Shown here: positions 51,970 to 60,395 of the stretch, piece by piece
Layout: each line of letters opens with the position of its first letter
How positions within the stretch are numbered: the first letter of the stretch is position 1
Source of the DNA: Motiliproteus sp047633175
GTDB lineage: Bacteria; Pseudomonadota; Gammaproteobacteria; Pseudomonadales; Balneatricaceae
DNA length: 64,000 nucleotides
Direction of reading: 5' to 3'
Assembly: GCA_047633175.1 (NCBI GenBank)
Contig: JBLIEQ010000022.1
Location: forward strand, 3,024-67,023
Translations under genes and position numbers: made by a program
The notes under the pieces: generated by a model
Database searches by the model: none
Told to the model about the DNA's origin: nothing
Seen by the model: only the letters and a program-made list of their open reading frames with translations

Positions 51970-54105
51970 ATGAGCCTCAAAAAATCCCTGCTGTTATCTG
52001 CACTGCTTTTATTAGGCGCTCTGTTCTTCCTGTTTGATCTGCACCAACTGCTCAGCCTGGAGAGCCTTAAACAGCATCAGGCTGATTTTCAGCAATCCCT
52101 GCAGCAAAGCCCCTTGCTGACCGGTGGCGGCTTCTTTGTGCTCTATATCCTGATTACCGCCTTGTCGCTGCCGGGGGCAGCGGTGATGACACTGGCCGCA
52201 GGCGCACTGTTCGGTTTCGGCTGGGGGCTGCTACTCGTCTCTTTCGCCAGCTCCCTGGGCGCGACCCTGGCCTTTCTGGTCTCGCGCTACCTGTTCCGGG
52301 GCATGCTGCAACAACGCTTTGGCAGCCAGTTGCAAGCAATCAACGCTGGCATAGAGCGAGACGGCGCCTTCTATCTGTTTACCCTGCGGCTGGTACCGTT
52401 GTTCCCGTTCTTTGTGATCAATCTTGTTATGGGCCTGACCCAGCTGCGTACCCTCACCTTCTACTGGGTCAGTCAGGTGGGCATGTTGGTAGGAACGATG
52501 GTGTTTATTAACGCGGGTACCCAGTTGGGACAGATCGAATCCCTGTCGGGCATCCTCTCTCCGGGGTTGATCATCTCGTTCTGCCTGCTGGGCGTGTTCC
52601 CGCTGGTGGCCAAGAATATCGTACAGCGTGTTCGCAGCCGTCAGCTGTATCGCGACATCGACAGACCGAGTCAGTTTGATACCAACCTGGTGGTTATCGG
52701 TGGCGGTTCGGCAGGACTGGTCAGCGCCTATATCGCAGCGGCGACTAAAGCCAAGGTCAGCCTGATTGAAAAACACCGCATGGGGGGCGACTGCCTCAAC
52801 ACCGGCTGCGTGCCCTCCAAGGCGCTGCTGCGCTCGGCTAAGTTTATCGCCGAGGCGCGAAAATCTGAGCAACTAGGGATCGAACATGTCGAACTGCGTT
52901 TCGATTTCGCCCAGATTATGGAGCGGGTCCAACGGGTCATTAAGACCGTCGAACCCCATGATTCTATCGAACGCTATACGGGGCTGGGGGTTGACTGCAT
53001 CCAGGGTGAGGCCAAAATCCTCTCTCCTTATCGCGTCGAGGTAGACGGTAAGATCATCACCACCCGTAATATCATCGTGGCCACCGGCGCACGCCCGGCC
53101 ATGCCAGCCATCCCTAATATCGAGGCGATGAACCCGCTGACCTCTGATACGCTCTGGTCGCTTCGCGAGCAACCCAAACGCTTGCTGGTATTGGGTGGTG
53201 GGCCGATCGGCTGCGAGCTGACACAGGCGTTCCAACGCCTCGGCACCCAAGTCATTCAGGTACTGCGGGGGCCTCGGTTACTGCCACGCGAGGATCGGGA
53301 TATCGCCGAGTATGTGCAAAATAAATTTATCGAAGAAGGTGTCGATCTGCGCCTCAACCACAGGATGCTTGAGTTTGTGACGATCGATGATGAAAAGCAC
53401 CTGCGCTGTGAATACCAGGGCGAAAAACTCGCGATAGGTTTCGACCTATTACTGGTAGCCACGGGGCGTAAGGCCAATGTCACCGGCTTCGGACTGGAGG
53501 CCCTGGAGATCCCGTTAATGGCCGATGGTCGAATCCAGGTCAATGAAGCCCTGCAAACCCGTTTTCCCAATATCTATGCCTGCGGTGATGTGTGCAGCCC
53601 TTATCAATTTACCCACAGTGCCGCCCATCAGGCCTGGTACGCGGCAGTTAATGCCCTGCTGGGTGGATTAAAGACCTTTAAAGTCGATTATTCGCTGATT
53701 CCCGCAGCCACCTTTACCGATCCGGAAGTGGCCCGCGTGGGGCTAAATGAGCAGGAGGCAACAGCTCAGGGGATCGCCTATGAGGTCAGCCTTTACAATC
53801 TCGAAGAGCTCGACCGGGCGATCACCGATGAGAACGCCTCAGGCCTGGTCAAGGTACTCACGGTTCCTGGTAAAGATAAGATTCTGGGAGCCGCGATTGT
53901 CGGGCCGCTGGCCGGTGAGCTGATCAGCGAATTTACCCTGTCGATGCGTTATGGTCTGGGTCTGAACAAGATTCTTGGCACCATCCATATCTATCCGACG
54001 CTGAGTGAGGCCAACAAATATGCTGCCGGACAGTGGAAACGTGCACATATCCCGCACCGCCTGCTGGCTTATGTCGAGCGTTATCATCGCTGGCGTCGTG
54101 GATAA
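51970..54105 (+). CDS. Fusion of TVP38/TMEM64 membrane domain and FAD-dependent disulfide oxidoreductase
   Basis: The first 230 residues form a DedA/TVP38-type membrane domain (ALSLPGAAVMTLAAGALFGFGWG, LRLVPLFPFFVINLVMGLT). The rest is a pyridine nucleotide-disulfide oxidoreductase of the mercuric reductase/lipoamide dehydrogenase type: FAD site VVIGGGSAGL, redox pair GGDCLNTGCVPSK, NAD(P) site LVLGGGPIGCE, FAD site YACGDV and C-terminal dimerisation domain ending with HIYPTLSEA. ATG 51970 (MSLKKSLLL) gives a cleaner N-terminal helix than 51913. Substrate unknown; a quinone or thiol redox role at the membrane is plausible. Confidence 0.9.
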   Translation: MSLKKSLLLSALLLLGALFFLFDLHQLLSLESLKQHQADFQQSLQQSPLLTGGGFFVLYILITALSLPGAAVMTLAAGALFGFGWGLLLVSFASSLGATLAFLVSRYLFRGMLQQRFGSQLQAINAGIERDGAFYLFTLRLVPLFPFFVINLVMGLTQLRTLTFYWVSQVGMLVGTMVFINAGTQLGQIESLSGILSPGLIISFCLLGVFPLVAKNIVQRVRSRQLYRDIDRPSQFDTNLVVIGGGSAGLVSAYIAAATKAKVSLIEKHRMGGDCLNTGCVPSKALLRSAKFIAEARKSEQLGIEHVELRFDFAQIMERVQRVIKTVEPHDSIERYTGLGVDCIQGEAKILSPYRVEVDGKIITTRNIIVATGARPAMPAIPNIEAMNPLTSDTLWSLREQPKRLLVLGGGPIGCELTQAFQRLGTQVIQVLRGPRLLPREDRDIAEYVQNKFIEEGVDLRLNHRMLEFVTIDDEKHLRCEYQGEKLAIGFDLLLVATGRKANVTGFGLEALEIPLMADGRIQVNEALQTRFPNIYACGDVCSPYQFTHSAAHQAWYAAVNALLGGLKTFKVDYSLIPAATFTDPEVARVGLNEQEATAQGIAYEVSLYNLEELDRAITDENASGLVKVLTVPGKDKILGAAIVGPLAGELISEFTLSMRYGLGLNKILGTIHIYPTLSEANKYAAGQWKRAHIPHRLLAYVERYHRWRRG

Positions 54106-54126
54106 GCAGCCAGGCTTATTTCTTTT

Positions 54127-54196
54127 GTAGGTCGGACTAAAGTCCGACCTACAGGGGCCACTGCCTGCCAGCCTTGTCGGACTACTTTCAACCTAC
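54127..54196. repeat. REPIN-like element, copy 2
   Basis: A perfect palindrome GTAGGTCGGACT-AA-AGTCCGACCTAC (54127-54152) is followed by TTGTCGGACTAC and a closing ACCTAC (54191-54196). It is related to the elements at 25335-25410 and 55172-55243. It follows the flavoprotein gene and may serve as its transcript end. Confidence 0.8.
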
Positions 54197-54276
54197 AAAA
54201 AGCCGACCCACAAAGACAAAGGCTCTTTCTCTATTTTGCTGATTTCCAGAGGGATCATGATTTATGATTCGACAAA

Positions 54277-54392
54277 AGATAACGGTATAAATACGATATA
54301 CGCCTCAGTGACCTCCAGGAGGTTTGCATACCTTTTTTGCCGATAGGCGACAGCCTACACTTCCACAACAACTAGATAACGGTATAAATACG
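54277..54392 (+). repeat. 19-bp direct repeat upstream of the DUF2889 gene
   Basis: AGATAACGGTATAAATACG occurs exactly at 54277-54295 and 54374-54392, 97 nt apart. It contains a -10-like TATAAAT and could be a duplicated promoter or a paired operator for the next gene. Confidence 0.65.
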
Positions 54393-54489
54393 CGCTATGT
54401 CCCTGAGTCCGGCGAAGCTATCCATGCGCAGGCGTATGCTAGAATGGTTTGACTTAGCCAATCATATTTATGAGCCAGAGAGTGACGCC

Positions 54490-55053
54490 ATGCCATTGCC
54501 CCCTTCTGCCCCCCGTCAGCTTCAGCACAGCCGCCATGTGACCTGTCACGGCTACGAGCGTGAAGATGGTATGTTCGATATAGAGGGTCGAATGACCGAT
54601 CGCAAGACCTATGCTATCGATAATCTCGATCGCGGCGGCGAGATCAAGGCCGGAGAATATATTCATAATATGTCGATCCGCCTGACGCTGGATCTGGATT
54701 TTTTAATCCATCAGGTCGAGGCCGTCATCGATGACTCGCCGTTTACGAGCTGCCCTACTATCACCGCTCGCTTCAAACAGCTCGAAGGGGTGCGTATCGC
54801 GCCGGGCTGGAATACTAAGATAAGAAAGCTGTTCGCGGGGACTCAGGGCTGCACTCATCTCACCGAACTACTGGGGCCGATCGCGACCACCGCCTTTCAG
54901 GCCACAGGGACGGCGCGGCGTCTGCGTGCAGAACAGAATCCGGATGCCACCGGAGGTCGCAACCCATTAATCAACAGCTGCCATGCGATGGGTGAGGATA
55001 CCGAGGTGGTAAGGATTCGCTGGCCAGATCAGCATCGACCCTCTGAAAAATGA
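54490..55053 (+). CDS. DUF2889 protein
   Basis: The 187-residue cytoplasmic protein shows the DUF2889 pattern: MPLPPSAPRQLQHSRHVTCHG, EDGMFDIEGRMTDRKTY, IHNMSIRLTLD and GWNTKIRKLFAGTQGCTHLTELLGP, with a conserved GC.H near the end. I place the start at ATG 54490, which gives the usual N-terminus; ATG 54397 would add 31 atypical residues. The role of the family is unknown. Confidence 0.82.
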   Translation: MPLPPSAPRQLQHSRHVTCHGYEREDGMFDIEGRMTDRKTYAIDNLDRGGEIKAGEYIHNMSIRLTLDLDFLIHQVEAVIDDSPFTSCPTITARFKQLEGVRIAPGWNTKIRKLFAGTQGCTHLTELLGPIATTAFQATGTARRLRAEQNPDATGGRNPLINSCHAMGEDTEVVRIRWPDQHRPSEK

Positions 55054-55067
55054 GGCATTTTACCAGT

Positions 55068-55168
55068 TAGGTGTTGCGACAATTTATTATGCATTATTGT
55101 CTTTTTAATCAAACTTCGATTCCGCCTTCCGGCGGCTTCATTTCTTTGTAGCGACAAAGAAAGCGAAG
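55068..55168. repeat. Structured intergenic repeat with three-way junction
   Basis: CTTCG (55114-55118) and CGAAG (55164-55168) close over two hairpins: CCGCC-TTCC-GGCGG and TTTCTTTGT-AGCG-ACAAAGAAA. The preceding ACCAGTTAG..GTTGCGA also precedes the diverged copy at 5248, so this is a dispersed element of about 110 bp. Confidence 0.65.
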
Positions 55169-55171
55169 CCA

Positions 55172-55243
55172 TATGTGGGTTAGGCTTCAGCCTGACGATC
55201 GCTGCATCTTGCTAGCACTGTCGGACTACACTCAACCCACATA
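55172..55243. repeat. REPIN-like element, copy 3
   Basis: TATGTGGGTT (55172-55181) and AACCCACATA (55234-55243) are perfect 10-bp inverted ends, enclosing AGGCT/AGCCT and GTCGGACTAC. It matches the size and internal order of the copies at 25335 and 54127. Confidence 0.8.
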
Positions 55244-55314
55244 ACGCCGACCCACAGGGCTCCTGTGCTATGAAAGCCTGCCTGATGCGGTTCGTGCCTC
55301 TGCGCACGCTACGT

Positions 55315-55349
55315 GCTCCATAATTCAAGTCGATGCTTGTGCTAAATAC
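55315..55349. repeat. Partial copy of the 34643-type inverted-repeat element
   Basis: GCTCCATAATTCAAGTCGAT and the following GTGCTAAATAC reproduce the right end of the element at 34643-34811. The left half is missing or too diverged to recognise. Confidence 0.55.
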
Positions 55350-55374
55350 TTACATCCACTTAAAAACAGGGCTC

Positions 55375-56487
55375 TTAGGTTGCACTATGCTCGCGCCGAT
55401 ACTGCGCAAACCAGGCCGCCACCTCCGCCTGATTCCCCCTGAAGATCACCCGATCACTTTTTTTGTTGAGCTGGTAATCGTACATGGGGTCGTAATACTG
55501 GCTTAGCATCGCCTCGATCCAGATCCGGTGCAGGTCGGTCTTACCCTCTTGCAGATGCTGATCCAGGGCGGCCTGCATCTGCTCGGCGATAACCACATAG
55601 CGCTCACCGCCCAGGCGTTTACGGACCCGACCCAGGCTGGCCAGCATATACTCGGCGTACTGCCGCAAGCCCTCCTCGGCACCATAATGGTCGCGATATT
55701 CGGCGGCCAGATCATCGACATAATCAGACTTCACCTGCTCGACGCGCAGCGCCATAGGCTCTTCGAGTACTGCGATCGGTGCCAGCCCCATCGACTTGTA
55801 CAGGTTCAGGGGTAACGGCAGACTGCCGATCAGATGACTCTCGTCTTCAAGCATCAGCGGACCCGGGGTGCTTTTTTCGAGCTTGAGCAGCTTAACCGCC
55901 AGGGCGTTTTCAAAGTTGATCTGGGTCGGCTGGGGCGTCACTCGGCGGCCAAAGCTGGAGCCCCTGTGATTGGCAAAACCTTCCAGATCGACCGAGGCGG
56001 CGATCTTGTCGATCACCCGGGTTTTTCCGGTGCCCGTGCGGCCGCTGAGGATCAACCAGGGGCGCTGTTCGGCCTGGCTATTGATCACATCGATCAAAAA
56101 CTGGCGCATCGCCTTGTAGCCACCGGTGATCAACGGATACTCGACCCCTGCATCAGCCATCCACTGCCGTGAGAGGTGCGAACGCAACCCGCCGCGAAAG
56201 CAGTAGATATGCCCCTGAGGATGTTGCCGGGCGAACTCACTCCAGGCCGCGACCCGCTGCTCTTTAAGCTCACCACAGACCAGCTGGTGGCCCAGCTCGA
56301 TCGCCGCCTGCTGGCCTTTATGCTTATAGCAGGTCCCGACTTGCGCCCGCTCCGTGTCTGACATCAACGGCAAGTTAACGCTCTGCGGGAAGGCCCCCTT
56401 GGCGAACTCCACCGGTGCCCGAGTATCGATCATCGGGGTATCGTTAAGAAACAGCTCGGCGTAGTTCTCCGTATCTAGCAGGCTCAT
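55375..56487 (-). CDS. mnmH: tRNA 2-selenouridine synthase
   Basis: MnmH (SelU) replaces sulfur by selenium in 2-thiouridine at tRNA position 34, using selenophosphate. The 370-residue protein has an N-terminal rhodanese domain with catalytic Cys96 in IYCFRGGLRS and a C-terminal P-loop domain (LSGRTGTGKTRVID, residues about 145-158; FANHRGSSFG). It is downstream of selD and overlaps it by 4 nt (ATGA), so selenophosphate maker and user are co-produced. Confidence 0.95.
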   Translation of the reverse strand: MSLLDTENYAELFLNDTPMIDTRAPVEFAKGAFPQSVNLPLMSDTERAQVGTCYKHKGQQAAIELGHQLVCGELKEQRVAAWSEFARQHPQGHIYCFRGGLRSHLSRQWMADAGVEYPLITGGYKAMRQFLIDVINSQAEQRPWLILSGRTGTGKTRVIDKIAASVDLEGFANHRGSSFGRRVTPQPTQINFENALAVKLLKLEKSTPGPLMLEDESHLIGSLPLPLNLYKSMGLAPIAVLEEPMALRVEQVKSDYVDDLAAEYRDHYGAEEGLRQYAEYMLASLGRVRKRLGGERYVVIAEQMQAALDQHLQEGKTDLHRIWIEAMLSQYYDPMYDYQLNKKSDRVIFRGNQAEVAAWFAQYRREHSAT

Positions 56488-57617
56488 AATGAGGTAACCA
56501 GTTCGATCAGGATCGCGCTGTCGGTTGCGCTGTCGGTTGCGCTGTCGGTTGCGCTCTCAGTAGCGCTCTCAGTAGCGCTCTCAGTAGCGCTCTCGGCCAC
56601 GTGCTCGACGCGGGCCAGCAACTGCCCTATCGGCTGATCGCTGAGTCCCTGCTGCCTGAGCAGCGACTGCACCTCGGCTTCAGAGTCAGCATTGACCGCG
56701 ACCAGCAATCCCCCGCTGGTTTGCGGATCGCAGAGGATGGCGCGCTGAATCTCCGTCAGGACCCCAATTTTGGCGCCGTAGCTGTCAAAATTTCGCAGGG
56801 TACCGCCGGGTACCGCACCCGCCTCCAGATAGAACATCACCTGTTCGAGCAGCGGAATCTGCTCAAATTGCAGCTCGGCCCTCAGGCCACTGCCTTCACA
56901 CATCTCGATCAGATGCCCCAGCAGCCCGAAACCGGTGACATCGGTCATGGCGCTGACCCCCTCAATCGCGGCCAGCGGAATCCCCAACGTATTGAGCTGA
57001 CACATAGAATCGCGGGCGATATGCGCGTGTTCCGGACTAAGCAGTGACTGTTTCTGCGCGGTCGAGAGGATGCCGACTCCCAGGGCCTTGGTCAGATAGA
57101 GGCGGGCACCCGCCTGAGCGGTGTCGTTGCGCTTGATCCGGCGTTGATCGACCAGACCGGTAACCGCCAGCCCGAAGATCGGCTCGGGGGCATCGATACT
57201 GTGGCCACCGGCCAGCAGAATACCCGCCTCTTTACAGGCCTGACGTCCGCCATCAATCACCTGAGCGGCTATTTCAGCCCCCAGGATGTTGATCGGCCAG
57301 CCGAGGATCGCGATCGCCATCGCCGGGGTGCCGCCCATCGCGTAGACATCGGAGATGGCGTTGGTGGCGGCGATCCGACCGAAATCAAAGGGATCATCGA
57401 CGATCGGCATAAAAAAGTCGGTGGTGCTGATCACGGCCTGGCCGTTATCCAGCGCATATACGGCGGCATCATCCTTGGAGCTGTTACCCACCAACAGGCG
57501 TTCATCCTGGGGCAGTTCAAGACTGGTCTTGAGAATCTGATCCAACACATTAGGGGCTATCTTACAGCCACAACCAGCGCCGTGGCTGTAGGCAGTCAAA
57601 CGAACGGGATCACTCAT
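56484..57617 (-). CDS. selD: Selenide, water dikinase (selenophosphate synthetase)
   Basis: SelD makes selenophosphate from selenide and ATP. ATG 57617 gives the usual start MSDPVRLTAYSHGAGCGCKIAP, with Cys16 and Lys19 matching E. coli Cys17 and Lys20. Further signatures are STTDFFMPIVDDPFDFGRIAA, AGGHSIDAPEPIFGL and DPQTSGGLLVAV. The C-terminal tail (after residue 340) is an unusual Ser-Ala-Thr-Glu/Asp tetrapeptide repeat followed by AILIELVTSL. At 377 residues it is about 30 longer than E. coli SelD because of this tail. Confidence 0.95.
   Translation of the reverse strand: MSDPVRLTAYSHGAGCGCKIAPNVLDQILKTSLELPQDERLLVGNSSKDDAAVYALDNGQAVISTTDFFMPIVDDPFDFGRIAATNAISDVYAMGGTPAMAIAILGWPINILGAEIAAQVIDGGRQACKEAGILLAGGHSIDAPEPIFGLAVTGLVDQRRIKRNDTAQAGARLYLTKALGVGILSTAQKQSLLSPEHAHIARDSMCQLNTLGIPLAAIEGVSAMTDVTGFGLLGHLIEMCEGSGLRAELQFEQIPLLEQVMFYLEAGAVPGGTLRNFDSYGAKIGVLTEIQRAILCDPQTSGGLLVAVNADSEAEVQSLLRQQGLSDQPIGQLLARVEHVAESATESATESATESATDSATDSATDSAILIELVTSL
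56515..56598 (-). repeat. selD: 12-bp tandem repeat in the selD 3' end
   Basis: Seven 12-bp units (plus-strand form GCGCTGTCGGTT three times, then GCGCTCTCAGTA three times and a variant) encode SATE and SATD tetrapeptides near the SelD C-terminus. The frame is preserved by any change in copy number. Confidence 0.9.
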
Positions 57618-57821
57618 GGGATGCAGACTCTTGGTGGCAATACAGCAATACCGGATCAGGTTCCGCGACCCGGTCATAAAATAGCAGCCCTTTATAGCGA
57701 AAAACGACCGAAAAGTCGATGTCAGCGAACCCTTCGCCAACGCTGCGCTATAGAGCTACAGTATGATCTAGCCTTAGCCATACCCTTAGCCATAGCCTGA
57801 TCGGACCTGAGGAATACCACC

Positions 57822-60248
57822 ATGCTGCTGATTCTTGGATTGATCATTCTAGTACTGCTCTTAGCCTACCGGGGGGCTGGCCGGACGGGCTGGAGCCTAT
57901 TGCTGGTCTCCACCCTGCTGGTTATCACCTTCTTTTCGGGAACACTCTTGATAACAGTGTCTGTGTGGCTCCTCGGCAGCGCCCTGTTACTGCTGCTGTT
58001 TAACGGCACGTTGCGCAGACGCTATCTAATCAGCCCGGTTATGAACGGGCTCCGCCGCGCCCTGCCCCCCATCTCGAATACCGAGAAAGCCGCTATCGAT
58101 GCCGGTACGGTAGGCTGGGAAGCAGAACTCTTTAATGGCACGCCCCAGTGGCAGCAGCTGCTGCAGCAGCCAAAGCCCCAACTCAGCGCCGAAGAGCAAG
58201 CCTTTCTCGACGGCCCGGTAGAACAGCTCTGCCTAAAGCTCGACGACTGGGAGATCGTGCAGCGCAGCCATAACCTATCCGCAGAGACCTGGACACTGCT
58301 GCGGGAGCAGGGGTTTTTCGCGATGATTATCCCCAAAAAATTCGGAGGCAAAGGTTTCTCTGCCCTGGCACACTCCAGCGTGGTCATGAAAATTTCTAGC
58401 CGCAGTATCTCCGCCGCCGTCACGGTGATGGTACCCAACTCCCTGGGGCCGGCCGAACTACTGCTGCATTATGGTACCGAATCGCAGCAACAGTATTACC
58501 TGCCTCGCCTTGCCAGCGGCATCGAGATTCCCTGCTTTGCGCTGACCTCGGCGGATGCCGGCTCCGATGCCGGCGCCCTGAGTGACAGCGGCATCGTGAC
58601 TTGGGGGCAATGGCACGGCGAGCGGGTCCTCGGGCTGCGCCTTAACTGGAGCAAGCGCTATATCACCCTGGCACCGGTCGCGACCCTGCTGGGTCTGGCG
58701 TTTAAGGTGTTTGATCCCGACGGGCTGCTCGGCGAGCAACAAAGCCTCGGGATTACCTGCGCCCTGGTTCCTGTGGATCTGGAGGGCGTACAGATCGGCG
58801 ACCGCCACCGACCGCTCACCTGCGCCTTTATGAACGGGCCGACTCAAGGCCAGGAGGTGTTTATTCCGCTGGAGCAGATCATCGGCGGGCGTCAACAGAT
58901 CGGCAACGGCTGGTCGATGCTGCTGAACTGCCTGTCGGTGGGACGCGCCATCTCCCTGCCAGCCCAGAGTTGCGGTGCCGCCAAGCTGGCCAGCCTGAGC
59001 AGCGGCGCCTACAGCCGCATTCGGCAACAATTTAACAGCCCGATCTGCGACTTCGAGGGGGTAAGCGAGGCCCTGGCCTCTATCGCAGGGCTCACCTACC
59101 TGATGGACAGCGCCCGCACGCTGACCACCGCGATGGTCGACCGGGGCGAAAAGCCCTCGGTCGCCTCGGCGATCATCAAGTATCACAATACCGAGATGAT
59201 GCGCACCCTGGTCAACCAAGCGATGGATATTCATGGCGGGCGCGGCGTCATCGACGGCCCACGCAACTATCTGGCGCGCGTCTATCAGGCCGTTCCTATC
59301 GGCATTACCGTAGAGGGCGCCAACATTCTGACCCGCAACCTGATGATCTTTGGCCAGGGATCGATCCGCTGTCACCGGTTCCTGCTGTCGGAGATGGAAG
59401 CCAGCGCTAATCCGGACCGAGCTGCCGGGCTCCTCGCCCTCGACCAGGCCCTGAGTGGACATCTCCGCCACAGTGCCCAGCTGGCATCCCGAGCATTGCT
59501 GTTGGGACTCACCCGTGGCCGCCTCTTCGCCACCGAGGGGGTTCCCGAGCCCCTGCAGCGCTATGCCCAGCAACTCAACCGAATGAGCGCGGCCTTTGCC
59601 CTGGTGAGCGACTGCACCCTGTTAACCCTGGGCGGCACGCTGAAATTTAAAGAGCGCATCTCCGCACGCCTGGGTGATGTGCTCAGCCATCTCTATCTGG
59701 CCTCGGCGGTGCTTAAACGCTACGCCGATGATGGCATGCCGGCAGAGGACCGCCCGCTGCTGCAGTGGTGCATGGCGTACAGCCTGCATAAACAACAGCA
59801 GGGATTGATCGAACTGCTGCATAACTACCCCTCAGGCATGCTGGGCGGGTTGCTGAGACTCTGGATCTTCCCTGGTGGTTGTCACTATCGCGGCCCGAGT
59901 GATCGCCTGGGACAACAAGCAGCCAGCTGTCTGCTGACCGATACCCCGACGCGCCAGCGTCTAATACAGGGAGTGTTTTACAGCCGCGACCCGCTCGATC
60001 CTGTCGGACGGGTCGAAAATGCCTTCCAGCTGACCCTGGCCAACAATGCGGTGGAGCAGCGACTACAGCAGGCCCAGCGCGATGGCGCTCTGAAGCAGGG
60101 GCCGATCACGCCTGCGCTGTTACAGCAGGCTATAGCAGCAGGCCTGCTTAACGAGACCGAGGAGCGCCATTACCTGCAGACCCTGGCGGCCGTGGATGAT
60201 GCGATCCAGGTCGATCATTACCGGCCAGCCAAAAAATTTCAGCCTTAG
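57822..60248 (+). CDS. fadE: Acyl-CoA dehydrogenase (FadE type)
   Basis: FadE performs the first step of fatty-acid beta-oxidation. The 808-residue protein (E. coli 814) has two N-terminal membrane helices (LLILGLIILVLLLAY; LLLVSTLLVITFF), the acyl-CoA dehydrogenase core with GFFAMIIPKKFGGKGFS, PCFALTSADAGSDAG and MDIHGGRGVIDGPRNYL, and the long FadE-specific C-terminal domain with FPGGCHYRGPSD. GAGGA 8 nt before ATG 57822 supports the start. Confidence 0.95.
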   Translation: MLLILGLIILVLLLAYRGAGRTGWSLLLVSTLLVITFFSGTLLITVSVWLLGSALLLLLFNGTLRRRYLISPVMNGLRRALPPISNTEKAAIDAGTVGWEAELFNGTPQWQQLLQQPKPQLSAEEQAFLDGPVEQLCLKLDDWEIVQRSHNLSAETWTLLREQGFFAMIIPKKFGGKGFSALAHSSVVMKISSRSISAAVTVMVPNSLGPAELLLHYGTESQQQYYLPRLASGIEIPCFALTSADAGSDAGALSDSGIVTWGQWHGERVLGLRLNWSKRYITLAPVATLLGLAFKVFDPDGLLGEQQSLGITCALVPVDLEGVQIGDRHRPLTCAFMNGPTQGQEVFIPLEQIIGGRQQIGNGWSMLLNCLSVGRAISLPAQSCGAAKLASLSSGAYSRIRQQFNSPICDFEGVSEALASIAGLTYLMDSARTLTTAMVDRGEKPSVASAIIKYHNTEMMRTLVNQAMDIHGGRGVIDGPRNYLARVYQAVPIGITVEGANILTRNLMIFGQGSIRCHRFLLSEMEASANPDRAAGLLALDQALSGHLRHSAQLASRALLLGLTRGRLFATEGVPEPLQRYAQQLNRMSAAFALVSDCTLLTLGGTLKFKERISARLGDVLSHLYLASAVLKRYADDGMPAEDRPLLQWCMAYSLHKQQQGLIELLHNYPSGMLGGLLRLWIFPGGCHYRGPSDRLGQQAASCLLTDTPTRQRLIQGVFYSRDPLDPVGRVENAFQLTLANNAVEQRLQQAQRDGALKQGPITPALLQQAIAAGLLNETEERHYLQTLAAVDDAIQVDHYRPAKKFQP

Positions 60249-60315
60249 CCCGTCAGGCCTGCCGGGAACCCCCTCCCCACCTTCGAATATATCCCGAGGT
60301 CTCTGCAGACCGAAG

Positions 60316-60344
60316 CTGCCTTAAGGGGGCGCTTGGTGTATAAT
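60316..60344 (+). promoter_or_regulatory. purB: Putative sigma-70 promoter of purB
   Basis: A perfect -10 TATAAT at 60339-60344, preceded by TG, lies about 50 nt before the purB start. The -35 region is weak (CTGCCT near 60316), as often with TG-extended -10 promoters. Confidence 0.5.
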
Positions 60345-60395
60345 TTTTGCTGCTTTTTTCTGATCAATTTCCTACCCATTTAAGAGAGTGTGTCC

